DNA of 64,000 nt, taken from Echinococcus granulosus. Lineage: Eukaryota; Platyhelminthes; Cestoda; Cyclophyllidea; Taeniidae. Position 1 is the first letter of the stretch. Every line of letters begins with the position of its first letter. Under the pieces are notes generated by a model. The model was not told the DNA's origin, searched no databases, and worked only from the letters and a program-made list of their open reading frames with translations. Position numbers and translations under genes: made by a program. The stretch covers positions 908,147 to 972,146 of the forward strand of contig NW_020170389.1 in the NCBI RefSeq assembly GCF_000524195.1, read 5' to 3'. Below, piece by piece: positions 36,301 to 51,003 of the stretch.

Positions 36301-39300
36301 TTGTTAGATGCTGCCTAGTTTTCACCTAAATATCCGGTGAGTTTCGAGTAATGAAGGCAGCGCACACATGAATGTTTTTCTGAAACAACTTAGGCATCAT
36401 AAATGTTAGGAGAGCTAGATCCCAACATAAACTAGCGAAGCAGAATAAAACCATTTAGTCAAAATAATTGCTAAAAATAGACGTGCCGCCGCTCCCACGA
36501 AAGCAAGCGCAGACCCATATGTCAAAAACAAACATAACTTACAAGCGCACTGATCTTAAAACATTTAATCAACATGTCTAAGTTCGATTATGTAGAAATC
36601 ATTTGAACTCCACTGAGCAACTTGAAAGCAATGAAAAAAGGATTGTTGAGCAAATTTAGAAAATTATAATGCTCCAAAGTCTTGAAGTATTTTAAATGGA
36701 ATAAAAATTAAGTAAACAGTAAAATTTTAGGAAAATGAATATAAGGGTAGGCGCTGCACTCAGGTTATTTCTGCGAGTCGCTTCCTAGAGAAACAAATAA
36801 TGTAATACAAGAAAGTTCACTTTCTTTTCTTTATAGTCGAGGAAATGGTATGACCAAACACTTGATCTTGTAGTTTTGATAAAATAGTTCGGACTTATGC
36901 AGCTAAATTTCAAAACTGTGTAATCTGAAACAATGGTTTCCTAGGGGTTAATGATATTTTGCCAAAGAATTGGCGTGCCTTTTACTAAATGCAAGTTTAT
37001 TCCACTTAACTATTAATTTTCTTTGGGTATAGGAGGATATGAAACCACTTGAAACAATGCAGAAACGGGTATAAATCTTCCGTCGTTTTTACTTTTCCGC
37101 TTTAAAAGAACATATTGTGCTGGAGGCTGCTTGTGCTTAAAATAACAACCAGATCAGTTAAAAGTAAAGTGTAAAACATGACGTGTCAAAAGTTTCGTAG
37201 GACTTAACGACATAAAACTGCATAGGGTAAGCGTTTCTGGAGGAATTGCTGAGGTTAACTTAGTTGTTTCACGTTGTTTGTCTTATCTTTATCTTTCAAG
37301 TAGCATATTTTTTGTCTATGTTGCTAGATGTGAAAAGTTTTAAATATTCTCTTTAAATTATTCTAACTTAGGTAATATTGGAGCTCGTTTGTCTTTTAAT
37401 GTGGGCTTCTTTGATGTTATAAACCTCTATGCGTTCCCTTTCAGACGAACCAAAATGTTTTATTAATAAAATATTCTCAAAGTTGATAATCTTAGATCCA
37501 CATTTTTTTTCTTTTGGAATATTCGGCTAAATTCGTTAAATTTTTATTAAGTTCACAAATCTTTTGCCCTCAATTTCCCTACATCAGATTCCATATGTGC
37601 AAGGAATTACAATGAAACAACACCATTTTTAAAATTTGGTAGGCAATGTTCTTAAGATTATATTTGAAGAAAACTGGGCCAAAGTGTTACACTGGATATT
37701 TTATTTAGGACGAAACAGAAAACTCTGCTTAAATAACCACTTGTTTGCGCTAGTAACTCAAAGTACCATTATCCAAGTAAGATTATGAGAGTGACAAATG
37801 CGGGATGTTCACGTTTTATGCGAAACTTGTCTAAGGCTCTGCTTTTTTTCGAATCCAAAAGTGATTATTAAGTCGACAGAGTCTCATCAACGGTAAAATG
37901 GAGAGCAATTTCTATCGGACTGATAAATTCGTTTTGTCTTCATCCACAATGCACACGGGAAGTCTGGATTTCGGGAAGACAGCATTGTTAAGTAAGCGAG
38001 AAGGGGAAGGAATTTATTTGCGCAGAATCTTAATGCCTATAATCCGAAAATATAACTCTTCTAATGGAATAATGTAACAGTTAAAAGTGCACAGTTGATG
38101 GGTCATCCTGGTATACCTTGTATTTACCAATTACAAGGTTATTAGAGTATTTATAGTACAGATTGATGATTTACGAGCCCCCCTATCTCCATTTTTAAAA
38201 TAATAGGAATAATTTAACCATTTTTAATGTTTAGGTGACGCTTGTACCCAAAATAACCAAAATATTCTTGTTAAATCATATATCCAGCTTACTGCAATTT
38301 TTCCAAGTGAATGAATATAACAGTAACTTTTTAAGGCTGTAACAAGTTATAACTTCAGTAATTTAATTTATTTAAGCATTTGAAATTTTTGTTAACGAGC
38401 TTCGAAATTTTGGAAACCAACCACTTATTCATGATGCACGCTACACCAACATCATTAAAAATTCGTCAACTCTAGGCAATGACAATTAATATTTTAGCAC
38501 ATACTTATTAACAAAATAGTTGCTAGATGCATAGTAGAGAAGGCTGCATAAAGAAGTGCATTTGATAAAATGAATATTTCTCTTTATCTAGCTTGACCTT
38601 TAGTAGCCCACAACCTCAGGAGTAGCAGAGGATAGGAACCCGGAAGCCGAACCGGTGTGTGTACTCCCTTGTAAATCCCGTGTCGTGATAGTTGCAGCAA
38701 ACCATTTACCATAAATACGAAAACAATCCTGCCTCACCATGACGGATTAGGGTGGAGAATACTGGGAGGTGATGATGAGAGCCTGATATACCTGGTTTTA
38801 GCACGCCAATTCAAATAATTTTACTTCACTGACGAAAATTTTCTGCGCAGAATTAGAGCAATACTGACATCAAATAATATTGAAGTGAATCCACCCATTA
38901 CATTTTGGAGAAACTTATTTTAAGTTTGAATTTTAATGGTCTCGAATTTAACCAAATTATTTACCCTGTAAGAGAAGCTTGATAATTGACGCAAATTTAA
39001 AAAAGATTGTGATTAATATGAACTTCTCTGAGATAATTTGCGCTAATTATCTAGCCATCAATCATAAATAATGCTAAAATATCTCTGCATTAGAGACTAG
39101 GTAACCGCTCTCATCTGCATGAGTTGGGAAAAATAAAATTCATTTCCAAGTCCAGAAAGTATTTTTCAAATACCCCAATTGACGAGAAAGTGCTTTAATC
39201 ATTGCCTAAAATGTTTAAGTGCGAAACCAAATTGGTATCCATTTAAAAAGTAAAGATATAAATATCAATGCAGACATTTTTAAATCTTTGATTAGTGGAA

Positions 39301-42300
39301 CGTCAAAATAATTTGGGTAGTTAGGTATTTCTAGGTTCATTTGCATGCATCTAACGGACAATAATGCGTCAGAATGTCAAGAATAAAAAAAACTCAGTTT
39401 TACATTCTTTCACATACTTTAATTAAAGAGTGAAGCAGGTCATGAAAGCGCGAGAAACCAAAATAAATATTTAATTTCCAAGCATAAAACCTGTTTGATT
39501 TTAATACCTTCGAGTACATTTCATTTAAAAATCAACTTATGCTTTACTTTCATCAGAAATAATGTTGTACGGAATTCATAAGAATTTCTGAAGTATTTGA
39601 ATATACCATGGCAAAGGCTCATAGTGTGAGCGTATGTTATTTCTGCAAGGAATTAATAGCAAAAGTGGTTTGCGCGATCGCTTCGAGTGTTCTTAGACCA
39701 AAGAAAAATTTGTGAAAAATGCAAGTTCCAGTGATTCCATTGTTTCAGTTATCTTCGACAAAAACAAAATAGGAGAACTGATGTGCCAAATATTCGGGTG
39801 TCAACGTCGATTCATAAGAGATTTTACAAGTTTCTAATTTTCAAACAAAACAGCTTGAAATTTATGCAGTTTCGGTAAGGCAGAAAATACCCGCTCTCTT
39901 CACATTTAGGCTATGCTTTTCAATTTTACAAAGGGTGAATAGACACACACTTTACCCTAACCAGAAAGGTAACTCATCTTTAATAAGGATGATTAATTAT
40001 CAGGTGAAATTTGTTTGGCTTGAAAGGAACTTTTAATAGCAAGCCTGCAAATTTGTGAATACTTGGGAAATTTGCTGGGGCACCCACTTACTTTGAGCAA
40101 TTAATCAAATGGGTACCTTTTTTGATCTCATCAAAATCTCACAAAAGTAGCTTTAATGTATTTGCCTGATAGACCTTACCATTTACGCAGGCACAAAAAA
40201 GGTAAAAGAAGGGTAGTCTTTCCTTATGCTCTGGGCGCAACACATTACCGGGAAAATAGATGACCATCTTATCGTATGACGTGTCCTTAGTCGATAAAGT
40301 GGTTGAAAACTTTAGTTCTACTATTTAATTCATACCTCAATCATAATCCACCTTGCCACGTCGATTTCGGATCCACTAGAATGGAGTTTACATGCACTTC
40401 AGGCACAGCGACATCGGTCATTCCAGCAATGCAAATCCATAACGTTTTAGTTCTTGTTAAAAGAAAGTAACTTTTTAAACGGCAAAGATAAAGGCAGTAG
40501 TCTATCTTTAGGCTGGCCTTTCACAAGTCCTGCGATAAAAAAAGCAATTTTTTGATGACAATTTCATTTTGCTCACCCTGTTTATATTACTTAATGAGAT
40601 TAAAAACCCAAATTTTTATGCTAACTTCAGTTAGACGCACAGAGTACCTTTTTAACTCCTCTCTTAATTGACGCTTTGCCTTTTATAATTCTGGATTTGT
40701 GTTTATTTTTTAGCAAAAGATAAACTTAAGAAAAAGAGTCAGTTTTAAGTCTGCTTAACCAACCATTATCACACCTGGGTAGGTTCTGATAAGTTAAGCT
40801 GACTTGTGAGAAGAGTAGCTACAAAAGCAATGAACACACGAAGCTCTTCTGGCCAGTGAAACTGATGACCTTCTCAACCTCTGTCAATTTTGGACTATGC
40901 TGAAGCATGCATTAGTACTTAAATAGATTTGCAATCCTTTAAATTGCCAAATTGTTTACTGAAACCTGATGATAAAATCCGAAAAGTCTCAATATTCTAA
41001 TAATTAGATCCTGAATTTAATTAACAAAATTCACACAACCTCACTATAGTTAAAAAATTAAAATTAAGGATGATATGCACTTAAAGTGAATTTCAAAGTC
41101 CCTATTACAAAATTCTTAGATGCACATCTTGATTGCATTGTTGACGTAGCAAAGTAGGAAAGAAGGCCCTATTTTTATCTGAGTTTTGTAAATTTGATTG
41201 AGTGACCACAATGCTTTGCTTAAAAATGGATTAAAGTGCTATCATACTTTCCAACAATACACGTTGATCAACCTGACTCAGGGAAGTAAGTTATGATAAC
41301 TTGCTAAGTCAGCATATCTTCTCCGTAAGGATGATGCTGAATAAAATTTGCTCTCCAGGCTCCAATGTCAACAAAGTCAGAACTATGGAATGAAGTTTAA
41401 TTGCATACCTTACACGAAAATTAGAGTTAGGAATTGTCCTTCAAATGTGTTCCATAACAATTACCTATTCAATGCAATCTTTGAAGTTTTCACACTGAAT
41501 TGTGACAAATAATCTTAGAAATAATGAGGTTTTCTCCCTTTGGGTCAGTTTGTGGTTTTTGTATTTCAGATGATTAAAGATCCTTTTTATTTGAGTTGGT
41601 CACGGTTAAGCCTCTGGGAAAATTAAGTGAATCTTAGTTTAATAACACAATCACTTATAAAAACACCTAACTTGGATTCAATTGATTTACTTTTGAGGTT
41701 ACATTTAAGTAGCAAAAGTTGGAAAGTTGTCATCACTTTCTTTCACAAAATCACTTAGGTCCTAAGATTTTTAATTCAACCAATTTCTATGTTTGTATCA
41801 GTTAAGTGTTTCATTTTCAGTAAAGTAAAAAGCATTTCTACTGGAGCATTTATAACTACAGCATGTGATTTTGCTCTCTTCCACAGTTGTTCCATTCACG
41901 GCAGCAAAAGTTTGGCGTATCCATTAACGCGTCATCACATCTTAACAATTATGGAATCTTAATGGTAACTTAGGCGGTAGAGAATCATGCAAATATGCTA
42001 CATTTTGTACGGAATGTAGTGACAAACAGTGTGACCGAAGTGAGTAAAATGCGGTCCGATTGTGTAGTGAGGCATAAATTTTACGGAGTGAAAGACGTCT
42101 ATTTATGCTAATATTAATAAAACAGGCTCAAAACTGTGTAGGTATTCATTGAAAGGTATCCCGAACTGGAATCATCTCCAACTACGTTTTGAAAACAGTA
42201 AGCCGCTGTGCGTAAGTCAGGTAAGATTATGCTGTAGACAGAGTTTTCATCTATTTGGCAGATATTCCTTATCCGTCTCTCCATAAACTCAATACTCATT

Positions 42301-44240
42301 CGTTTAAACGTTTCTTCCTGCAATAAGTAAGTCTGTACCTTTATAACGGATGCATAAATTACTGTTCCATTCATATTCATTTCGAGTTATAAAAGCAAGC
42401 GTTAAATTAATTGTGACACAAAAATGTCCGGTTTTGAAAAGACGTTCACAAATTTAACCAAATGTGAAATTTTCTTGACAGTGTTGATGTCCCATAATTG
42501 CCTAATTACAAACTTAGTAACTCTCAATACACATAAATGAATTCATAAACTGCATCATCCTCTACATGATATCAGTGAGTTAAACACAGAAGCTTTGTGC
42601 TAGAGCGGTCAAGACCAGTCTTTAAATAAGGTTTTAAATCTCAACATCCATCCAGCTGCAAAATAACTTCTCTTTGCACTTATACGACAAAAATTACTTG
42701 TTTTAAGGCAAATCCCTTTCTATAAGGTGGACTAGAAGGGGGCTAAGAACTTGCCCCTTTGGTTAAAATTGAATGCAAATGAGGAAAGTCATTGCACCAA
42801 CTGCTGGACACCAAACTCTAGAACACTAGCGTCATTTTTAGTCCAGCATCCTTTGTTTTGACTTTCAAATCCAACGCAACTAATTTTATTTATAAGCATT
42901 TTATTTATTCCAAAGTTAGCCATATTTATGGGCTTTTCTGTGTGCGTTTTTGGCTAAAAATGCCATTCCAAGCACGCCGGCAAGCCCGCGAACTTTTGCT
43001 CTGAAGTGTCGCACTTTGCGCTTGCCTTTCGAAAACACCTATCATGGATTCTTCAGCGTTAAAAAGCTTGCTTATGCTAAAGCATTTAAATCGTGGACTT
43101 ATTTTATATATTTTAAGATCCGTGTTGCAATTACTTTGCAGGATTACTTTAAATAACCATTTTAGTGGTAGAGTTTTTAAAGACCACAGTTTTCAGCTTT
43201 GAGTCAAAGTTATGGTTTGCACAAAAATGGAGCACTCTTTTTTGTAATTACACAGAAGTTGACAAAAGAAGTTGTGACAAGAAGTAGTATTTTATTAAAT
43301 TTCCGTTTACAGCGTGGTAATTTGTCGGAATTCAGTAGTTAAGGGTTTGAGGGAGGTTAAAGTTTCATTTGATCTGAAAGAATTATTTACATGAAGGATA
43401 TCGAGTTACTGTTTTATCTGACCAATTTAATGAAAGGATACTCTCGGTTAAATCTGCTTGTCAATGGTAATTAAACTAAGCATCACTCAATTACTTGTCG
43501 GATACATAGTTGCATTTACCACTGAGAAAAAAATCATTGTGCTATATTTAGTGGAATATTGACGACTGCAAAACCTGGTACGTCCACTTATTTGCGCACA
43601 ATCTTTACATAAAAAAAGGTAAAAACGAAACACATGAACAGTTTAACTCAAACAACTTGAGGTGAATTGATTAATGTCATAAATAAAAGAAGGTTGTTAA
43701 ATTAAGATTTCTTGGTCTTATTTATAGTTTACACGAAGATAAGGCTTTTCTACACGTTTGACTGGATCACTACTCAGCTGCGATGGCGCTAGACAGTGCA
43801 CCACTGAAAACAAAACATTCGGAAGTCGAAGAAATAATTTATCCAATCCTACTAACATCATAAGATACCAAATAATATAGGAGTGGAATGGCATATCTTA
43901 GCACATTTAAACTCTATTTGTATTAACGCAAGTGTAGTGAGAAGGTAGTCAGCTTGATTTTAGTTCTTATAGATCGAAGACTGATGCATATTTTTAAGAA
44001 TTGAATCATATAAAATCGATAAGCGTTTAGGCTGCGACTATTTGACAACTAAATTTCCTCTGCAAACCATGACGGCGATCACGATTAATCATAACCTATA
44101 TAAAACCTGTTAAAACTAACTTCTTCATGTCAATACTGAACCCAATCTAGTGCACAGGTTTGTTCAGAAATCTTTTGGCTTTCCCATGAGCATCGCCAAA
44201 AGTGCTCCAAAATCTATAGGTTTCTAAAATAAAAGTGGCT
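33331..44240. other. Gene desert, first part
   Basis: No supported gene in about 11 kb. Between 34.9 and 42.1 kb no open frame reaches 60 codons. The composition is strongly AT-rich except for two GC-richer patches near 35.93-36.18 kb and 38.60-38.79 kb. A minus-strand frame at 42114-42380 (88 codons) has a balanced composition but no domain and no splice partners. Confidence 0.5.
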
Positions 44241-47200
44241 CCTTCTCATGGAATATTTCGACACCACAACTTTGACCGAATTTTCGGTCCGAATTTTAAC
44301 TTGGTCACGCGAGATAAGGAGTGATCAAATGAATGAAAATAAACAAATAATTTGCAAGGTATGTTACTCGTTTTATGCTTACAAGCACTTGTTTGAGCGT
44401 TCATTTAAACGATTGCACACAAATGATGGGCATTGTTAAGAGTAGGATCCTAAACAAGGTATTATAGCCAAGAAGTATAGGAGCAATTTCTTATTGTAAT
44501 TTGTGGTTCCTCCAAGCAAATTGACATTTTGAAAGCTTTTTCAACCAAAACCTTTTCTTTTTATTCTAAATTCTGGTACAAAAGACTATTTTTTCAAGGG
44601 AACATTTAAAGCTTCAAGTCAAGGCAGCAAATAATACCGCTGAAGCTCAGAATGCAGTTAATGGTATTCCCTGGGCGATGATGATAATGCGGACCAGTTT
44701 TTGACATCTGGTTGTTTAGATCCAAAACTAAAAATAAATACTTTCTAAAATTAGAGTACTTATCATAGGTAGCACTACCAAATTCAAGAGCAATTTTAGG
44801 CATAATTCCAAAGACACTACGAATTCCAGGAATACCACTGGGGCCTGCTGTAACTGAAGTGGATTCCTATGCATTATTTTCAAAATTAAGCCGATTCATC
44901 AACGCAATTCTGAAATGGCGAAACATAAATTTAATCTTATAAGGTCAGATAGTTATTTTGCATAATCTCCCACTGAATAAGTGGGAGTTACTATGCATGA
45001 AGTATTGACATCAGCACACATTATTTCTAGTACCTGATGGCTTAAATTCTTTCTTAGATGCCTAATTATTTTTTAACAAAAGTGGAGACTAGTAAGGTAT
45101 TTCCTTTATAATTTTACAAACTACAAACTATTATAATCACTGTTAATGTTGATGAGCCCAATCGCGAACGTGGCCAGTATACTTCAAATGCTTATGTATT
45201 GCTTTAAAAATACTTTCTAAAGATAGCGACATGAAAAGAATCAAGGACTTTGTTTAAATTTAGTTGACAATTTAATTGTTATAAGCATGTGAAGACCCTG
45301 AGGTTAAGCTGACGAATTTTTTCTTTGATCACCTAATAATCACCTATAATGCAGTAGAGCGATTAATTTCAATAGACCATAAATATTAAGCATTCAACAA
45401 CAAAAAAATTTTCAAAGTTTCTCATTAACATATGACATTCGTATTTAGTTCCCCAGAAAGGAGAGAAGGGTAGTTGTTTATTGGAGACCTTAAAAAATCT
45501 CTCTTTTACGTTTTTGTGCATGCATGTGTATTTGCAGTGCAGTTTCCGCTTCAACCTATCTTTTATCTGACTGAACGCATTCACCGAAATGTCTGCCTGT
45601 TGCCAGCATGTTTATTTGACAGCAAGGGCAGAAAGGGTTTGGCTAAAGGTCATTTCTCCCGCCTCTTCCTAATTAACTTGCATTCCAAGAAAGTTTCCGA
45701 TAATTTCTATGCCCGAATAGAAACATCGGAAATGTGGCTAAGTTGCATAACAACAATTTTTCTGTAGAAACAATTAAAATACAAGTCTGCATCCTAGGGT
45801 ATCAAAATTATTAAAATTACCTAACACCTTAATATTCCAATATTTTAGGGCGCATTTTGTGGAGACATAAGTCTACTAACAAACTTTTGTCAAATTGTGA
45901 CATCACGTATACTATATACATGCAATTTCAAAACGATTTTGCTAATCAAAGTAGTTTCCGCCTTACACGAATGAAATATGGCATCAAAATTAACAGCATT
46001 AATTTTTCGCGGCCCACTAAGGGAAGTCATTCAAATAAGTGATTTCAAGGTATCAATGTTCATAATGCTATATTTTCACATTAAATGCAGGTTTGAGGAC
46101 ATCAACACAAATGAAGCAATCAGCAACTTTTGCGTTCGAGCTCTTTAGAAATCTGTAGAAGTTGATGAAAGGGAAAAGTAAACTAACGAGTGCTTTTTTA
46201 AAAATATTAGATTGGGAATTCACACACGTTTTGAAATTCACTGAACCTCCTTGATGAATAGTGATCCAGTTTGTGCAAATGGCAGTTTCTTTGTTGGGGT
46301 TGCGCAATTTTCAGCAAGGCTATTTAGAATTTGATTCAAAGAATGTTTTAATCCGATTTCACAGTTTCATAGTTAGTAGAATACAAGTGATAAAATATAT
46401 TAAACTGTCAAAATTGTCAAAAGAAATATCTTAGTATAGTCATTTGATATTAAATAACGCGGAATCTTTAACGTAAAATACTTTAAATGCCAAGCACGCA
46501 TAAAAAGTGTGGTATTGTAGCACAAAATTCACTAAAACTTACACAATTTATTAAAACATTTTCTCAATACTATCATGCGAATCTACCTCGAAGTCGGTCG
46601 AAAATCACAATGCCCCAAAAAAAAAAACTTTTCACTCTTGACCGAATTTAACTATGCAGACCTCCGAAATTTTTGGGCTCTGAACAATTAAATCTAGGAT
46701 CTATAAATTCCAAGGCGCAGGAAATTTTGGTTAGGTGGGAGCAAAGGATCAAACAACCCAACTTCATCCTATTTAAAAGTGATTCGTGCACTGAGTCAGT
46801 AGCATTTCATCCTGGGTTGGGTGAGTCAGCTAAGTCCTTCCACAGACCACTTTCATTACCCAAATAGATCTCAAGCCCATGAGCAATTTCCCCTTGAATT
46901 TGCTAAAAGGTTAATGAAAATTATGAAGACACAATTAAAAAATTACAAGACTATAGTGCAACTCGTCTGTAAGTGATCTACTGATTAGACAAACTTCTGC
47001 ATATAACAGTGATAATTAAAATAATTTAAAATGCACTTGATTAAAATTAGTTGCTAACATAAACTAAGCATTTTAGTTCATGCCTAAGCAATGCAGAGAG
47101 TTGGCTGCGAAGATCCTGAGTGAACTATAAGGGTCATTATGATCCATGTCATGAAATTCCAAATTTGACACAATAAAGCAGCTTCCGACTTACACACTAT

Positions 47201-48124
47201 CAGGCATCCCTGATTCTTTGATGCCATGATTGCTGTTTGACCAGATGTTATAGCAGCTTCAAGGTTTGGGAAGCTATCACCGTTAGTTAAAAGTCCAAAC
47301 GTGTAAAAATCATTCTAATATTTATGATTCTGTTGGCTTCATTTGGCTACACTTCTAAATTTCACGAAAGTAAATCAATTTACATGCTTGTATTTTTTTT
47401 GCCCGGTATGGCATCATCTTTAATTAATGTTTTTGAATCGTAAAATCTCAAATTACATTTAGGGAGGTAAAGAGCTCGAGTCTACTTTACAGTGGTTGTT
47501 CTAATGGGTCTATCTCAATTTGCTTTGCTTTTGGTTTAAAGCCAAATAAGCATTTGTTCAAGATGCACAAATGAAGAAACGCAAGATTTTATCTCCACCA
47601 TTTGGTAAACAACTTTCCACCTTAGTCCATATATGTTCCTCTTAAAAATATGTCCGATATTTTCCATGGGCGCAACGGGCAGAATTGGATTCTATTTATA
47701 ACTTAGCTGACGTGTCAGCCTACATACCGGCACATGGGGAAGGGAAACTGATGGGATTATTCACTTCAAGCAGGAAAAAGTTCAGTGTCCACCGCTTAAA
47801 TTTTATTGCGGATAAAATCATACGGCCTTTATTTAGAGTGTAGTTAAATATAAGTGCAGAACATGCAAAATAGAAGGTTGATATGCTAAGCAATTGATTC
47901 TTACATGATTTCTCGATCGTTTTTGTGGATTTCTGTACGTCAACTTTGGTATAACTTTGATAGCCCATTTGCTTCCAAATCCGTTATCAAATTTAGGCAT
48001 TACGTTCTTGTATCCGGCTCATCGCGTCATTAAAAATTGAACATTTTAAGGACCAGCAGAGTAACAAACCCACCTACTTTTCATGTTGTTTGAATAGGAC
48101 TACAATCATAAGACTATTATTGTG

Positions 48125-48500
48125 TTGTGTGTCAGTGCGTACGCTTCACGCTGATCCTGATTTACTGCAGCTTTAACGGGATTGCATGCGCGCGCACAAA
48201 GAGGCTGCCAGCCCCCTTCCGCTACAAGGCGGCTTCTTCAAAGCTCTCACACCCGCTAGCTTGCTCTTACCCTCTGGAGAGACACGGAATGAGAGGGAGA
48301 GAGTGGGAGTAAGGCGTGACGGCCCGTGGTGGAGGCAAGGGGGACACTAGCATCATTATCATCGGCAGAAGCAGTAGCATCATGATCAACGATGGGGGTT
48401 TATGGTTATTGCCTGCTCACACACGCTGGACCAGGCTGGCAAAGGGCGGAGAGGGGATCTTTTCAACTAACAAACGATTCCGCTTTGTCACTTTTTCACG
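48125..48500. other. GC- and CpG-rich island in the gene desert
   Basis: About 375 bp clearly richer in GC than the flanks, with CpG-containing runs such as GCATGCGCGCGCAC, purine-rich runs of GAGAG type and imperfect CAT-repeat sequence. Two short adjacent frames (48127-48312, 48316-48504) are open but unrecognisable. It could be a promoter or first exon of an unseen gene, or a repeat remnant. Confidence 0.5.
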
Positions 48501-50974
48501 TTAAAAATTGATCAAGTCATGAAAAATTAAACATCAAGGAAGAGCGCGACTTAAGTTCTGTCAAATGTCAATTTGATTAATCTGTAGTGTGACTATTAAA
48601 GCCTGTTAAAGTTTTCGACGATTTATGATCTATTTGGAGCAAGCCAACTAACGTCCTCTAGGTGTCCCTCCCTGACTTTCAAATAAAAACATTAGAACCT
48701 CTTTTCAAAATAACATTAAAGTAAACTGAGAGTTTATTGTCTTGTAATTACTTGCATCTATGCGGCAAAAGTAGTCCACTAAAGTCACCTGCCACTTATC
48801 ACTGCGATTGCTACAAGTTTACCGATATGCACAAGCAGGTAATGCATGCAGGTATTCTCATGATGTCTATTTCTGATCGGCGAGACTCATGTTTATTACG
48901 TTTTGATAAATTCAGATGTGGAACCCGACACCAGAAGCACGTTGCCATCCGAGTTCCCTTAAGGGTGCTCCTTTCAAAATTGCATTAATGTTAGGAATTG
49001 TTTTGCGTCCGTACACAATAATCCATATAATCAAATACTGTCTGAAGTAACACCTAAGCAATAGGTGTTGGTGTCATTTAATTGCTGAAATAGATACTGA
49101 TATCATTATATGCTACTTTGGTCAATTCGGAGGTTGGAAGTCAAATGCATCATGCTTAAAACAAGTAGGTGATTGTAAGTTTCCAGGTCGATTTCAACTT
49201 TGTTGTCAAAGTTTGATGTGTTATGCGAGCTACAAACGAATAGCTTCCGACAAAAAATACGATCAATCTAATGAGAACCCCTGGTAAATTAAGTTTTATG
49301 ACCTCAGCAAAATGTAAACATTAAAATAATGGGACTCTAGGGAGGGGTGATGTTATAAGCTTTTGGCGAAGGAAATGGGTTTGATTAGGAACATAAGACA
49401 TCTTTTTCTGTAAAACGATAACGTAGTAGTATTACCCAAGCGTTATTACTCAAGATTACAAACTGACGACATCACTCTAGTGTAGGCACAATAATCGACT
49501 TAAAATTGTACGTATTGGAGACGTATTCACTAACGGATTAGTACATTGGCACGAATAAAATCCAAGTACCTTCGGGAAGTTTATTGCAACGCTAAGAACA
49601 ATGACTTCGTTACTAAGAGCGGACGAGCTGATTGAGGTGAACTTAGTACAACTTCAACGTCTGCTACTCCACTTTAGTAAAGTAAAATACACACCAATTC
49701 CCTCTCGTGATTAAATATAAAACACTCATTCCCAAAACTTTATCACCTCGCAGTATTCTTATAGTGGCTGACACCGATATTAGCTAAAAACGTGAGTACA
49801 TAATGCTATATTTAGGGTGAAACAATTAATTCATCAAGATGGCTTAAATTACGTTAAAGAGAGCATTTGAGTTAATTTTTTTTTTCATTGATAGTGGCGT
49901 ATTAATCAAAAGAAATCCTGCTCTAATCGTACATATTTATGCATAAAAATGTTTGGTTATGGAAAATGATGTGTTCTTTACACAGTTTTTAGATAGTATC
50001 GTCTTAAGTGATGAAGCCATTATAAAAAGCAGTTTGGCTTTCTTTTATCTTTTGGCAAACCAATATGTTTAAATGCAATGTTATAAGGCGGGGTTAAATT
50101 ACAAATTACATGTTCCTTGTTGACAGCGGAGCAAGTATTTTCCAGATACTACAAATAATATTCCCATATAGGAAGCGTTGTGCCAGCGAAACCCACAAGA
50201 AATCAATCTACAAATTGTACTAAAATGATAAGCATTTTTAATGGTACTTGTGATATCCGCTTTGACGCGTTGGGAACCGTGTAAATGCAAGTAAAGTCGG
50301 CACAAATAGCGTGTTTTGGTATAATTGGCTAGGCTATTTGGTCTTCTCCCTAACTGATAGCTCAATAATGTCAAAAATTACAGCTTCCACTTTTTTTATA
50401 TTAGGGCCAAAATTATAGCATTGCTTATACCAGGTCAAAATCAAGGTTTGCTTATAATTTTTCTTAATTTAAATGTTGAATCTCCCTATGAAATACTTTA
50501 GTCAGCTTAGCAAACAAAGTTAGCGCCTCAGAGTTGTTCCTTTGCTGGTAACAAACCGCATCAACAAGTAAAAGGCCTTATTATAAGCGGAAGTAAAGAG
50601 AAATAAGTCCAAATTGTTCCTGTCCTATAAACTACTTACCTTTGAAAGTTTACTTCTAAACAAGATTTAGTGACCCAATTTTGACACCGCTTTCCTGCCC
50701 ACTACCGTTACAAAAAGTGCTATCGGCGTCCGACTCTTCTCCGGACAGTCATAACTTTACCAGGATCTCTGTAAAATCATTCCTTCTGTGGGTAATTAAG
50801 CAATACTGCAAGCTTGTGCTGTTTTTAAAGCGTACACGTTGTGAAAGACAAAAATTTCAAATAGTATCCGAAGTAATTTTAAAAAATATGGCGTTTTTTT
50901 TAAAAGTAGACTTATATGTAGACTGGGCTTAAGATAAGAGTTCAGAAGCCTAGGTAAATAGTAAAGTTGTTTTT

Positions 50975-51003
50975 AAAAATAGCGCTTGCTCAGCGCTATT
51001 TTT
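50975..51003. repeat. Perfect 12-bp-stem hairpin with 5-nt loop and T-run
   Basis: AAAAATAGCGCT and its exact reverse complement flank the loop TGCTC, and the right arm continues into more T residues. It resembles a bacterial intrinsic terminator in shape, but the context is eukaryotic. The function is unknown. Confidence 0.85.

Noticed and set aside
40966..40995. Hammerhead-ribozyme-like CTGATGA...GAAA
   Set aside because: The bases between the two motifs do not form the required stem.
42114..42380. 88-codon minus-strand open frame with balanced composition
   Set aside because: No domain recognised, no splice partners, and it lies in sequence otherwise devoid of coding signal. Kept only as a weak possibility.
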